Part shown: positions 40,918 through 48,967 of the stretch, piece after piece
How positions within the stretch are numbered: position 1 is the first letter of the stretch
How the letters are laid out: each line of letters starts with the position of its first letter
Origin: Ilumatobacteraceae bacterium
GTDB taxonomy: Bacteria > Actinomycetota > Acidimicrobiia > Acidimicrobiales > Ilumatobacteraceae
NCBI GenBank assembly: GCA_025463305.1
Contig: JAOBWK010000036.1
Coordinates: 42,908 to 106,907 of the forward strand
DNA: 64,000 nt
Reading direction: 5' to 3'
Translations under genes and position numbers: made by a program
The notes under the pieces: model-generated
What the model saw: the letters and a program-made list of their open reading frames with translations, nothing else
The model's database searches: none
What the model was told of the DNA's origin: nothing

Positions 40918-43900
40918 GTGCCGTACCCCGTCGTCGAACCGCAACCGAACCTGCCGCGCATCGAAGAGGGCATCCAGGCGTTCTGGGAAGCCGACCAGAC
41001 GTTCGAAGCCAGCATCGCCGCGCGCCCGGCCGGCACGGCGCCCGGCCTCAACGACAACGAGTTCGTGTTCTACGACGGCCCTCCGTTCGCGAACGGCCTG
41101 CCCCACTACGGGCACCTCCTCACCGGCTACGTCAAGGACGCCGTGCCGCGCTACCAGACGATGCGCGGGCGCCGCGTCGAGCGCCGCTTCGGCTGGGACA
41201 CCCATGGCCTGCCGGCCGAGGTCGAGGCCGAGAAGGAGCTCGGCATCAGCGGGCATCCGGAGATCACCGCGTTCGGCATCGCCGAGTTCAACGAGGTGTG
41301 CCGCACGAGCGTGCTCCGCTACACCAGCGAGTGGGAGCGCTACGTCAAGCGCCAGGCCCGCTGGGTCGACTTCGAGAACGACTACAAGACCCTCGACATC
41401 ACCTACATGGAGAGCGTGATGTGGGCGTTCAAGACCCTGTGGGACAAGGGCCTGATCTACGAGGGGTTCAAGGTGCTGGCCTACTGCTGGCGCTGCGAGA
41501 CCCCGCTGAGCAACACCGAGACGCGCATGGACGACGTCTACAAGGACCGCCAGGATCCCGCGCTGACGGTCGCGTTCCAGCTCGCCAGCGGCGAGAAGAT
41601 CCTCGCCTGGACCACCACGCCGTGGACGCTGCCGTCGAACCTCGCGCTCGCGGTCGGACCGGACATCGACTACGCCGTGCTGCAGGACACCGACGGCTCG
41701 CGCTACATCCTCGCCGAGTCGCGACTCGAGGCGTACGCGCGTGAGCTCGGCGACGCGGAGCGGATCGGCACCCTCACCGGCGCCGAGCTCGTGGGCCGCC
41801 GCTACACACCGCTGTTCGACTTCTTCGCCGAGACGCCGAACGCGTTCCAGGTGATCGCCGCCGACTTCGTGTCGACCGAGGACGGCACCGGCGTCGTGCA
41901 CATGGCACCCGGCTTCGGCGAGGACGACCAGCTCGCCTGCAACGCCGTCGGCATCCCCACTATTTGCCCGATGGACGAGCACGGCCGGTACACGGCCGAG
42001 ATCACGCCGTGGGTCGGCCAGCACGTGTTCGACGCCAACCCGCTGGTGATCCGCGAGCTCAAAGAGCGCGGCGACGCCGGAGCGGACCGCGTGGTGCTGC
42101 GCCACGAGACCTACGACCACAGCTACCCGCACTGCTGGCGCTGCGCGCAGCCCCTCGTCTACCGGGCGATCTCGTCGTGGTTCGTCGAGGTCACCAAGTT
42201 CCGCGACCGGATGGTGGAGCTCAACCAGGACATCCACTGGGTGCCCGGGCACGTCAAGGATGGTTCGTTCGGCAAGTGGTTGGCCAACGCCCGCGACTGG
42301 AGCATCAGCCGCAACCGGTTCTGGGGCTCGCCGATCCCGGTGTGGAAGAGCGACAACCCCGAGTACCCGCGCATCGACTGCTACGGCAGCCTGGCCGACC
42401 TCGAGCGCGACTTCGGCACCACCGTCACCGATCTCCACCGTCCCCAGGTCGATGACCTCGTGCGCCCCAACCCCGACGACCCCACCGGGCAGTCGATGAT
42501 GCGGCGCGTGCCCGAGGTGCTCGACTGCTGGTTCGAGAGCGGCTCGATGCCGTTCGCCCAGGTGCACTACCCGTTCGAGAACCGGGAGTGGTTCGAGGGC
42601 CACTACCCGGGCGACTTCATCGTCGAGTACATCAACCAGACGCGCGGCTGGTTCTACACGTTGCACGTGCTCGCCACGGCGCTGTTCGACCGGCCCGCGT
42701 TCCGCAACTGCGTCAGCCACGGCATCCTCCTCGGCGACGACAACCAGAAGATGTCCAAGAGCCTGCGCAACTACCCCGACCCGTGGAAGGTGTTCGACAC
42801 CTACGGTGCCGACGCGATGCGCTGGTCGCTGCTGTCGTCGGCGATCCTGCGCGGCGGCGACTCGCCGGTCACCGAGACCGGCATGCGCGAGACCGTGCGC
42901 CAGGTGATCCTGCCGCTCTGGAACAGCTGGTACTTCCTCACCCTGTACGCGAACGCCGAGGGTCGGCAGGGCACGTTCGACACGACGTCTACCAACGTGC
43001 TCGACCGGTACATCCTCGCCAAGACGCGTGACCTCGTCGAGCGGGTCACCGCCGACATGGACGCCTACGATCTGTACCTCGCGTGCAGCGAGGTGCGCAC
43101 GTTCCTCGACGCGCTCACGAACTGGTACATCCGCCGCAGTCGCGACCGCTTCTGGGCCGGCGACCAGGACGCGCTGAACACGTTGCACACGGTGCTCGCC
43201 GTCGTGTGCGAGACGGTCGCGCCGCTGTTGCCGCTCACCAGCGATGCCGTCTACAAGGGCCTCACCGGCGAGCGCAGCGTGCACCTGCGCGATTGGCCGG
43301 ATGCGTCGGCGTTGCCGGCCGATGGGGAACTGGTCGCGGTGATGGACCGCGTGCGCGACGTCTGCTCGGCGACCCTGAGCGTGCGCAAGGCCAAGGGCCA
43401 GCGCGTCCGTCAGCCGCTCGCATCGCTCACCGTGGCCGATCCCGGCTCGGCCCAGCTCGCTGCGTTCGTCGAGCTGATCAAGGACGAGGTCAACGTCAAG
43501 GACGTCGTGCTCACCGACGACGTGGCCGCGGTGGCCACGAGCGTCCTCCAGGTCGTGCCGGCCGTGTTGGGGCCGCGCCTCGGTGGCCAGACCCAGCAGG
43601 TGATCAAGGCAGTCAAGTCCGGTGACTGGCACCGCGAGGGCGATGTCGTCGTCGCCGGCGGGTTCGCGTTGGAGCCAGGGGAGTACTCGCTCAAGCTCGT
43701 CGCCACGAGCGACTCGGGCGACAGCGCGAGCACGGCGCTGTCCGATGGCAAGGGCGTCGTCGTGCTCGACTGCGCGCTGACCACCGAGCTGGTGGCCGAG
43801 GGCGTCGCCCGCGACCTCGTCCGCCTGGTCCAGCAGGCCCGCCGCGAGGCCGGTCTCGACGTCGGCGACCGGATCGAGCTCACCGTCGGCGCCTCGGAGC

Positions 43901-44073
43901 GGGTCCGCGCTCAGCTCGGCGATCATCTCGATTTCGTCAAGGGCGAGACCCTGGCCGTCTCGCTGAGCTGGAGCGATGCCCCCGCCGCGCCCACCACGGC
44001 AGACGCGGAGGGTGGCGACGGGTTGGTCGACCTCGACGGCGAGCCGGTGTCGATCGCGGTCGCCAAGGCCTGA
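40918..44073 (+). CDS. ileS: Isoleucyl-tRNA synthetase, type 2
   Basis: A 1051-aa class I synthetase charging tRNA-Ile. The HIGH motif is 'HYGH' (63-66), the editing domain contains '[17 protein letters not shown]', and KMSKS is at 611-615. The length, the '[19 protein letters not shown]' block and the C-terminal region with '[11 protein letters not shown]' and '[19 protein letters not shown]' mark the eukaryote-like type 2 form, without the C-terminal zinc finger of type 1; type 2 enzymes are typically resistant to mupirocin. GTG 40918 lies six bases after the AGGAG controlled by the T-box. Confidence 0.95.
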   Translation: MPYPVVEPQPNLPRIEEGIQAFWEADQTFEASIAARPAGTAPGLNDNEFVFYDGPPFANGLPHYGHLLTGYVKDAVPRYQTMRGRRVERRFGWDTHGLPAEVEAEKELGISGHPEITAFGIAEFNEVCRTSVLRYTSEWERYVKRQARWVDFENDYKTLDITYMESVMWAFKTLWDKGLIYEGFKVLAYCWRCETPLSNTETRMDDVYKDRQDPALTVAFQLASGEKILAWTTTPWTLPSNLALAVGPDIDYAVLQDTDGSRYILAESRLEAYARELGDAERIGTLTGAELVGRRYTPLFDFFAETPNAFQVIAADFVSTEDGTGVVHMAPGFGEDDQLACNAVGIPTICPMDEHGRYTAEITPWVGQHVFDANPLVIRELKERGDAGADRVVLRHETYDHSYPHCWRCAQPLVYRAISSWFVEVTKFRDRMVELNQDIHWVPGHVKDGSFGKWLANARDWSISRNRFWGSPIPVWKSDNPEYPRIDCYGSLADLERDFGTTVTDLHRPQVDDLVRPNPDDPTGQSMMRRVPEVLDCWFESGSMPFAQVHYPFENREWFEGHYPGDFIVEYINQTRGWFYTLHVLATALFDRPAFRNCVSHGILLGDDNQKMSKSLRNYPDPWKVFDTYGADAMRWSLLSSAILRGGDSPVTETGMRETVRQVILPLWNSWYFLTLYANAEGRQGTFDTTSTNVLDRYILAKTRDLVERVTADMDAYDLYLACSEVRTFLDALTNWYIRRSRDRFWAGDQDALNTLHTVLAVVCETVAPLLPLTSDAVYKGLTGERSVHLRDWPDASALPADGELVAVMDRVRDVCSATLSVRKAKGQRVRQPLASLTVADPGSAQLAAFVELIKDEVNVKDVVLTDDVAAVATSVLQVVPAVLGPRLGGQTQQVIKAVKSGDWHREGDVVVAGGFALEPGEYSLKLVATSDSGDSASTALSDGKGVVVLDCALTTELVAEGVARDLVRLVQQARREAGLDVGDRIELTVGASERVRAQLGDHLDFVKGETLAVSLSWSDAPAAPTTADAEGGDGLVDLDGEPVSIAVAKA

Positions 44074-44151
44074 TCGCGCCGCCCGGGCACCAGGGCCCGC
44101 GATTCTTCGCGCAAACTGCCGGATTTCGTTGGGGAAGGGCGACCGAGGGCC

Positions 44152-44157
44152 TACGCT
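44152..44157 (+). promoter_or_regulatory. Possible -10 box of the DksA-like gene
   Basis: TACGCT 29 bases before ATG 44187. The short leader carries GGGAGG (44176-44181), so this mRNA would be leadered, unlike most in the window. Confidence 0.4.
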
Positions 44158-44186
44158 CCGCAAGTTCGATCCATCGGGAGGCCGTC

Positions 44187-45128
44187 ATGGTCAAGAAGAG
44201 TGCGGAGCCGGCGAAGAAGGTCGCCGGATCGGCCGCCAAGCCGGCCGTGAAGACGGCTGCGAAGGCGGGAGCCACGTCCCCTCCGGCCAAGCCGGCCGCG
44301 AAGGCGGTGGCCACCAAGGCAGCCCCGGTCAAGCCGCTCGCCAAGGCGGCGCCCGCCAAGGCCGCTCCTGCCAAGGCCGCCCCCGCGAAAGCCGGCGCGA
44401 AGTCGGCGCCCCCCACTCCCACACCCACCAAGTCCCCGGTCGCCAAGACCCCGGCCGCCAGGACACCGGCGAGCACGACCCCGGCGAGCAAGGCTCCGGC
44501 AGCGAAAGCCGCGAAGGCCAAGCCGGGCACCCCGCCGGCAGCCACCACGAAGGCTGCCAGCTCTCCCCCCACCACGAAGGACGCAGTGAACGAAACCACC
44601 CCCGCCAAGAAGGTCGCCAAGGCCGCCGAACCGGCGCCAGCAGCCGAACTCATCAAGCGCGCCGGGCCGGCCAAGAAGGCCGCCGCTCCCGTCGTCGAGG
44701 CGCCCACGCTCCCGCCGGTGAAGGGCGAGACGAAGGAAGGCATCAAGTACACGAAGGACTTCGACGCGAAGTTCCTGACCGCGCAGCACAAGCTGCTGGT
44801 CGAGGCCCGGGTCTCGCTCACCGGCCAGGCGGTTCGCCTCGAGGACGAGGCCAACTCGCTCATCGACGAGGAGATGGGCGACGTGCAGTTCGACGACGAG
44901 TCGGGCGAGGGCGACACGATGGTGGTCGAGCGTGAGCGCGATCTGTTCCTCTCGGCCCGGGCCCGCCAGGACATCGAAGAGATCGATGCGGCGCTCGCCC
45001 GCCTCACCGCCGGCAGCTACGGCTACTCCGTCGTGTCGTTCCGTCCCATCCCGCGCGAGCGCCTCGAGGCGATCCCGTGGGCGACCGAGCTCACCGAGGA
45101 GAAGGTCGGCGGGATCGGCCGCCGATGA
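44187..45128 (+). CDS. Histone H1-like tail fused to a DksA/TraR-like domain lacking zinc cysteines
   Basis: A 313-aa protein. Residues 1 to ~170 are a Lys/Ala/Pro-rich, low-complexity tail with repeated PAKAA units, like H1-type DNA-binding tails. Residues ~180-313 resemble TraR/DksA proteins: a coiled-coil pair 'LLVEARVSLTGQAVRLEDEA' and 'RARQDIEEIDAALARL', then the zinc-finger region 'GSYGYSVVSFRPIPRERLEA', where the family has four cysteines. Here all are replaced (Ser, Ser, Leu, Glu), while the flanking GSYGY and RLEAIP residues are kept. It may bind RNA polymerase or DNA without zinc. ATGA overlap with lspA. Confidence 0.8.
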   Translation: MVKKSAEPAKKVAGSAAKPAVKTAAKAGATSPPAKPAAKAVATKAAPVKPLAKAAPAKAAPAKAAPAKAGAKSAPPTPTPTKSPVAKTPAARTPASTTPASKAPAAKAAKAKPGTPPAATTKAASSPPTTKDAVNETTPAKKVAKAAEPAPAAELIKRAGPAKKAAAPVVEAPTLPPVKGETKEGIKYTKDFDAKFLTAQHKLLVEARVSLTGQAVRLEDEANSLIDEEMGDVQFDDESGEGDTMVVERERDLFLSARARQDIEEIDAALARLTAGSYGYSVVSFRPIPRERLEAIPWATELTEEKVGGIGRR

Positions 45129-45727
45129 CCGAACCGGTCGACGAGGCACCGGATCCGGTCATCGACGCGCCCGCCATCGACGAACCCGCTGTCGTGGAGC
45201 CTGCCGAGGTGGAGGACGCGCCCGACGGGGCAGCGACCACGCCGGTGGTGCCGCGGCGCCGCGCCACGTTGCAGGTCAGCCTGGCGATCGCCGCGGTCGT
45301 GCTGATCCTCGATCAGCTGACCAAGCGGTGGGCGTTGAACGCCCTGGCCGACGGTCGTTCGCGTCACGTGATCTGGACCCTGGACTGGAACCTCACGTTC
45401 AACAGCGGGATGGCGTTCTCGCGTGCGCAGGGCGTCGGCCCGTACATCGGTGCGGTTGCGTTCATCGTGATCGTGATCATGCTCCTGTCGGTGCGACGCA
45501 CCGGGAGCCGGCTGTCGACGGTGGCCGTCGGCCTCGTCGTCGGCGGAGCGATCGGCAACCTTGCCGACCGTGTCTTCCGCGGCGATGGTTGGCTGCGCGG
45601 CAGCGTCATCGACTTCATCGACTTCCGCTGGTGGCCGATCTTCAACGTCGCCGACATGGGCGTCACCGTCGGCGGCGCGCTGCTGCTGTTGACGGCGCTG
45701 TTCGAATCACGCCGGGCACCGAGATGA
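45125..45727 (+). CDS. lspA: Lipoprotein signal peptidase
   Basis: A 200-aa membrane aspartyl protease removing signal peptides from prolipoproteins (several lipoproteins are encoded in this window). Four membrane helices; conserved blocks 'LDQLTKRWALN', 'NLTFNSGMAFS', 'GGAIGNLADRVFRG' and 'VIDFIDFRWWPIFNVADMG' include both catalytic aspartates. The first ~48 residues are an acidic Pro/Glu/Ala-rich cytoplasmic extension not found in the E. coli enzyme. ATGA overlaps with the DksA-like gene and with the pseudouridine synthase. Confidence 0.94.
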   Translation: MTEPVDEAPDPVIDAPAIDEPAVVEPAEVEDAPDGAATTPVVPRRRATLQVSLAIAAVVLILDQLTKRWALNALADGRSRHVIWTLDWNLTFNSGMAFSRAQGVGPYIGAVAFIVIVIMLLSVRRTGSRLSTVAVGLVVGGAIGNLADRVFRGDGWLRGSVIDFIDFRWWPIFNVADMGVTVGGALLLLTALFESRRAPR

Positions 45728-46641
45728 TCCGCGAGGAGATCCCGTCAGCGCTGGCGGGGGAGCGGCTCGACCGCATCGTGGCCCTGCTCACCGACATCAG
45801 CCGCTCCGATGCGTCCGGGTTGGTGGCCGACGGCGGTGCCAGCATCGACGGTGTGGTCGTGCTCAGCGGCAAGGTCCGGCTCGCGCTGGGACAGACGGTC
45901 GAGATCGATCCCGGGCGGATCCCGCAGCAGCAGCTCCCCATCGGCGACGCGAGCATCGACGTGGAGATCATCTACGCCGACGCCGACGTCGTCGTGATCG
46001 ACAAGCCGGCCGGGCTCGTCGTGCACCCCGGCCACGGGCACCCCGACGGCACGCTCGTCAACGCGATGCTGGCCCGCTTCCCCGACATCGCTCACGTCGG
46101 CGACCCCATGCGGCCGGGCATCGTCCACCGCCTCGACGTCGGCACGAGCGGTCTGATGATCGTCGCGCGCAGCCAGGTCGCGTACGACACGCTCGTCGCC
46201 GCGCTCGCGGCCCGCCGCGTGGCCCGCGACTACCAGACACTGGTGTGGGGCCACCTCGAGTCACCGAACGGTGTCATCGACGCGCCGATCGGCCGCGATC
46301 ACCGCGATCCGTTGCGGATGGCGGTCGTCGTCGACGGCAAGCCGGCCCGCACCCGCTACCGCACGGTCACCGAGTTCAGCCTGCCTGCGCCGGTGAGCCG
46401 GCTCGAGTGCCAGCTCGAGACCGGTCGCACCCACCAGATCCGCGTGCACCTCGCCGCAGCCGGTCACGCCGTGGTCGGCGACGGCACGTACGGCGGCATC
46501 CGCTCGGTGCTGACCGCACCGCGACCGTTCCTGCACGCAGCGGCGCTCTCGTTCCGCCATCCGGTCACGGGCGAGACGCTGTCGTTCGAGTCCGCCCTCC
46601 CGGCCGATCTCGTGGCGGTGCTGGACGGCCTGACGATCTGA
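45724..46641 (+). CDS. rluD: RluD-type rRNA pseudouridine synthase
   Basis: A 305-aa RluA/RluD-family enzyme. An N-terminal S4 RNA-binding domain (about 1-70) is followed by the catalytic domain with 'VVVIDKPAGLVVHPGHGHPD', the catalytic 'IVHRLDVGTSGLM' (Asp of HRLD) and 'LETGRTHQIRVHLAAAGHAV'. It isomerises uridines in 23S rRNA by family analogy. It follows lspA by an ATGA overlap, a widely conserved pair. The gene converges on the Rrf2 gene with only four bases between stops. Confidence 0.92.
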   Translation: MIREEIPSALAGERLDRIVALLTDISRSDASGLVADGGASIDGVVVLSGKVRLALGQTVEIDPGRIPQQQLPIGDASIDVEIIYADADVVVIDKPAGLVVHPGHGHPDGTLVNAMLARFPDIAHVGDPMRPGIVHRLDVGTSGLMIVARSQVAYDTLVAALAARRVARDYQTLVWGHLESPNGVIDAPIGRDHRDPLRMAVVVDGKPARTRYRTVTEFSLPAPVSRLECQLETGRTHQIRVHLAAAGHAVVGDGTYGGIRSVLTAPRPFLHAAALSFRHPVTGETLSFESALPADLVAVLDGLTI

Positions 46642-46645
46642 GCCC

Positions 46646-47107
46646 CTACAGGGCGAGTGGGGTGGACAGCAGGTCGGGCCAGGGCTTGCTGCCCTGTGCC
46701 GCCTGGGCGATCTCGGCGAGCGTGAAGCCCTCCATGTGGCGGCGCATCATCTCGCCGGCGTCGTGCCAGATCGCGAGGAGCACGCACTGGCCCTCGTGAT
46801 CGCAGGCGCCGTCCTGGTGCGGCTCACCGAAGTCGCCGAGCGAGATCGGACCGTCGACGGCCGACAGGATCTCCGACAACCGGATCTCGCTGGTGGGTCG
46901 GGCGAGGATGTAACCGCCGCCCACGCCGCGCTTGGAGCGCACGAGTCCGGCACCCTTCAGCGCGAGCAGGATCTGTTCCAGGTACGGCTGCGGCAGGCCG
47001 GTGCGACGAGCGATGTCGCTGACCGATGTCGGTCCGGGCTCGTCGATGTGCAGCGCGAGGGACAGCAGAGCTCGACAGGCATAGTCGCCCTTGGTGGAAA
47101 CGCGCAC
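46646..47107 (-). CDS. Rrf2-family transcriptional regulator
   Basis: A 153-aa winged-helix regulator. 'VSTKGDYACRALLSLAL' is the Rrf2 start, and the HTH is 'TSVSDIARRTGLPQPYLEQI' with the wing 'KRGVGGGYILARP'. Sensor cysteines occur only as 'GACDHEGQC' (CxxxxxC), whereas IscR-type proteins have three; a histidine could complete an iron-sulfur site. Family members sense Fe-S status, NO or cysteine. A TACGAT box (47119-47114) six bases before GTG 47107 decides the start. The target genes are not evident from position. Confidence 0.87.
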   Translation of the reverse strand: MRVSTKGDYACRALLSLALHIDEPGPTSVSDIARRTGLPQPYLEQILLALKGAGLVRSKRGVGGGYILARPTSEIRLSEILSAVDGPISLGDFGEPHQDGACDHEGQCVLLAIWHDAGEMMRRHMEGFTLAEIAQAAQGSKPWPDLLSTPLAL

Positions 47108-47113
47108 ACCATC

Positions 47114-47119
47114 ATCGTA
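47114..47119 (-). promoter_or_regulatory. Leaderless -10 box of the Rrf2 gene
   Basis: TACGAT, six bases before GTG 47107. Confidence 0.55.
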
Positions 47120-47212
47120 GCGGCACGGTGACGGGCGCGATGGCTGGCGGTCCGGGCGGGAATCGGCCGCCGTGTGGCGAAAGCTGGTCGAACGTGCTGG
47201 ACTGGATCCGCC

Positions 47213-48319
47213 GTGAACGAACAACCCGTCCTCCCTCAGTACTCCGGAGCGAACGTGCGCGGCATCATCCCGGCATTGCTGGCACCACGGGGCGTGCCGC
47301 TGCCGCGCTGGATGCCAGCGCCCGCCGCCGCGGCGCAGACCGTGGTGCTGGTCATCGACGGGCTCGGCTGGGAGCAGCTCCAGGCCCGGATCGAGCTCGC
47401 GCCCACCCTCGCGTCGATGACCGGCGGCCCGATCACCACGGTCGCGCCGAGCACGACGGCCACGGCGCTCACGTCGATCGCGACGGGGCTCACGCCGGCC
47501 GAGCACGGCCTCGTGGGCTACCGCTTCGACATCGGCGGCGACATCATGAACGTGCTCCGCTGGCACGGCGATCGCGGCGATCTGCGCCGCGCCCATCCGC
47601 CGTCTGACGTGCAGCCGTTCACGCCGTTCCTCGGCGAATCGCCGCCGGTCATCACCCGCGGCGAGCTCGAGGGCTCGGGCTTCACCGACGCCCACCTGCG
47701 CGGGGCGCGCCTGCACGGCTGGCGCACCGTCTCGGCGATCGCGGTCGAGATCGGTCGCCAGATCGATGCCGGCGAGCGCTTCGTCTACGCCTACTACGAC
47801 GGCATCGACAAGACGGCCCACGAGCGTGGCTTCGGGCCGTACTACGACGCCGAGCTCGTCAACGCCGACCGCCTCGTCGGCGACGTGCTCTCGCGGCTGC
47901 CGGCGCACGCATCGCTCGTCGTCACCGCCGATCACGGTCAGGTGCACGTCGGCGACAACACGATCCGTCCCGAGGCCGCGCTGCTGGCGATGGTCCGGGT
48001 GCAGTCCGGCGAAGGCCGGTTCCGCTGGTTCCACGCCCGCCCGGGAGCGCACGCCGACCTGTTCGACGCATGCCGCAGCGCCCACGCCGACACCGCCTGG
48101 GTGGTCACCCGCGAGCAGGTCATCGACGAGGGCTGGTTCGGCCCGGCGATCTCCGCCCCGGTCGCGAGCCGGCTCGGCGACGTCGCCCTCGTGGCACGCG
48201 AGCCGGTCACGTTCTTCGACCCCGCCGATTCGGGCCCGTACGAGTTGGTGTGCCGCCACGGCAGTCTGACATCGGCGGAAATGCTCGTACCCTTGCTGGC
48301 GGCCCCCGGCCGCCGTTGA
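47213..48319 (+). CDS. Type I phosphodiesterase/alkaline phosphatase superfamily protein
   Basis: A 368-aa metal-dependent hydrolase. Metal and nucleophile motifs of the superfamily are visible: 'VLVIDGLGWEQL', nucleophile Thr/Ser region 'TVAPSTTATALTSIATGL', 'YYDGIDKTAHERG', 'VVTADHGQVHVG' and 'LVCRHGSLTSAEM'. The closest group is nucleotide pyrophosphatase/phosphodiesterase (NPP-like). No signal peptide is evident, so a cytoplasmic site is likely, and the substrate is unknown. GTG 47213 is chosen; an ATG at 47174 is possible. bpa follows after 13 bases. Confidence 0.8.
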   Translation: MNEQPVLPQYSGANVRGIIPALLAPRGVPLPRWMPAPAAAAQTVVLVIDGLGWEQLQARIELAPTLASMTGGPITTVAPSTTATALTSIATGLTPAEHGLVGYRFDIGGDIMNVLRWHGDRGDLRRAHPPSDVQPFTPFLGESPPVITRGELEGSGFTDAHLRGARLHGWRTVSAIAVEIGRQIDAGERFVYAYYDGIDKTAHERGFGPYYDAELVNADRLVGDVLSRLPAHASLVVTADHGQVHVGDNTIRPEAALLAMVRVQSGEGRFRWFHARPGAHADLFDACRSAHADTAWVVTREQVIDEGWFGPAISAPVASRLGDVALVAREPVTFFDPADSGPYELVCRHGSLTSAEMLVPLLAAPGRR

Positions 48320-48332
48320 ACAGGAGCTCCCC

Positions 48333-48905
48333 ATGACCGATGCCGCCAACGCCGTCGACACCACGGCCACCGAGGTCCCCGCCCCGACGCCAGCCGAGCC
48401 AGCCGTCGAGCGCGGCGAGATCGTGTCGCCCGACGCCGAGGACGAGGTCAACGAGACGGTCACCGCGCCCGCGAAGGTGATGCGGATCGGCTCGATGGTC
48501 AAGCAGCTCCTCGAAGAGGTCAAGGGCACCGACCTCGACGAGGCCAGCCGCGAGCGCCTCGCCGAGATCTACGAGCGATCCATCGTCGAGCTGGCCGAGG
48601 CGCTGTCGCCCGATCTGCAGCAAGAGCTGCGGATGCTGACCCTGCCGTTCAAGGACGGGGTCGCGCCGAGCACCGGCGAGATCCGGGTGGCCCACGCCCA
48701 GCTCGTCGGCTGGCTGGAGGGCCTCTTCCACGGGATCCAGGCCACGTTGTTCGCCCAGCAGCTCGCCGCGCGCCAGCAGTTCGAGCAGATGCGCGGCATC
48801 GCCCCAGGTCCGGACTCCGGCATCGATCCGCGGCTGATGTCGCCACGCCCCAATGCGGGTGGGCCCGACGGATCGGCCAACGATCGCCCGGGCACGTACC
48901 TCTGA
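48333..48905 (+). CDS. bpa: Bacterial proteasome activator Bpa/PafE
   Basis: A 190-aa ATP-independent activator of the actinobacterial 20S proteasome. Matches to the mycobacterial protein are strong by eye: 'PAKVMRIGSMVKQLLEEV' (46-63), 'ELRMLTLPF', 'AQLVGWLEGLFHGIQATLF' and the C-terminal 'GTYL', equivalent to the GQYL motif that docks into the proteasome alpha ring. The core should form the four-helix ring subunit; the first ~45 residues and the Pro/Gly tail are disordered. Its presence implies a 20S proteasome (prcBA) elsewhere in the genome. Confidence 0.92.
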   Translation: MTDAANAVDTTATEVPAPTPAEPAVERGEIVSPDAEDEVNETVTAPAKVMRIGSMVKQLLEEVKGTDLDEASRERLAEIYERSIVELAEALSPDLQQELRMLTLPFKDGVAPSTGEIRVAHAQLVGWLEGLFHGIQATLFAQQLAARQQFEQMRGIAPGPDSGIDPRLMSPRPNAGGPDGSANDRPGTYL

Positions 48906-48913
48906 CGCGCTGC

Positions 48914-48919
48914 TACAGT
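48914..48919 (+). promoter_or_regulatory. Possible -10 box of dnaE
   Basis: TACAGT nine bases after the bpa stop. It gives a leader of about 40 bases containing AAGAAGGGG before the TTG start of dnaE. Confidence 0.35.
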
Positions 48920-48967
48920 CGACGAATCACAGCGCTGTAAGTACGCGCGGAAGAAGGGGTTCGTTCG

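Noticed and set aside
40714..44163. 1149-codon open frame on the minus strand
   Set aside because: It is the antisense shadow of ileS; its translation is Arg/Val/His/Asp-rich with no family motif, as expected in GC-rich DNA.
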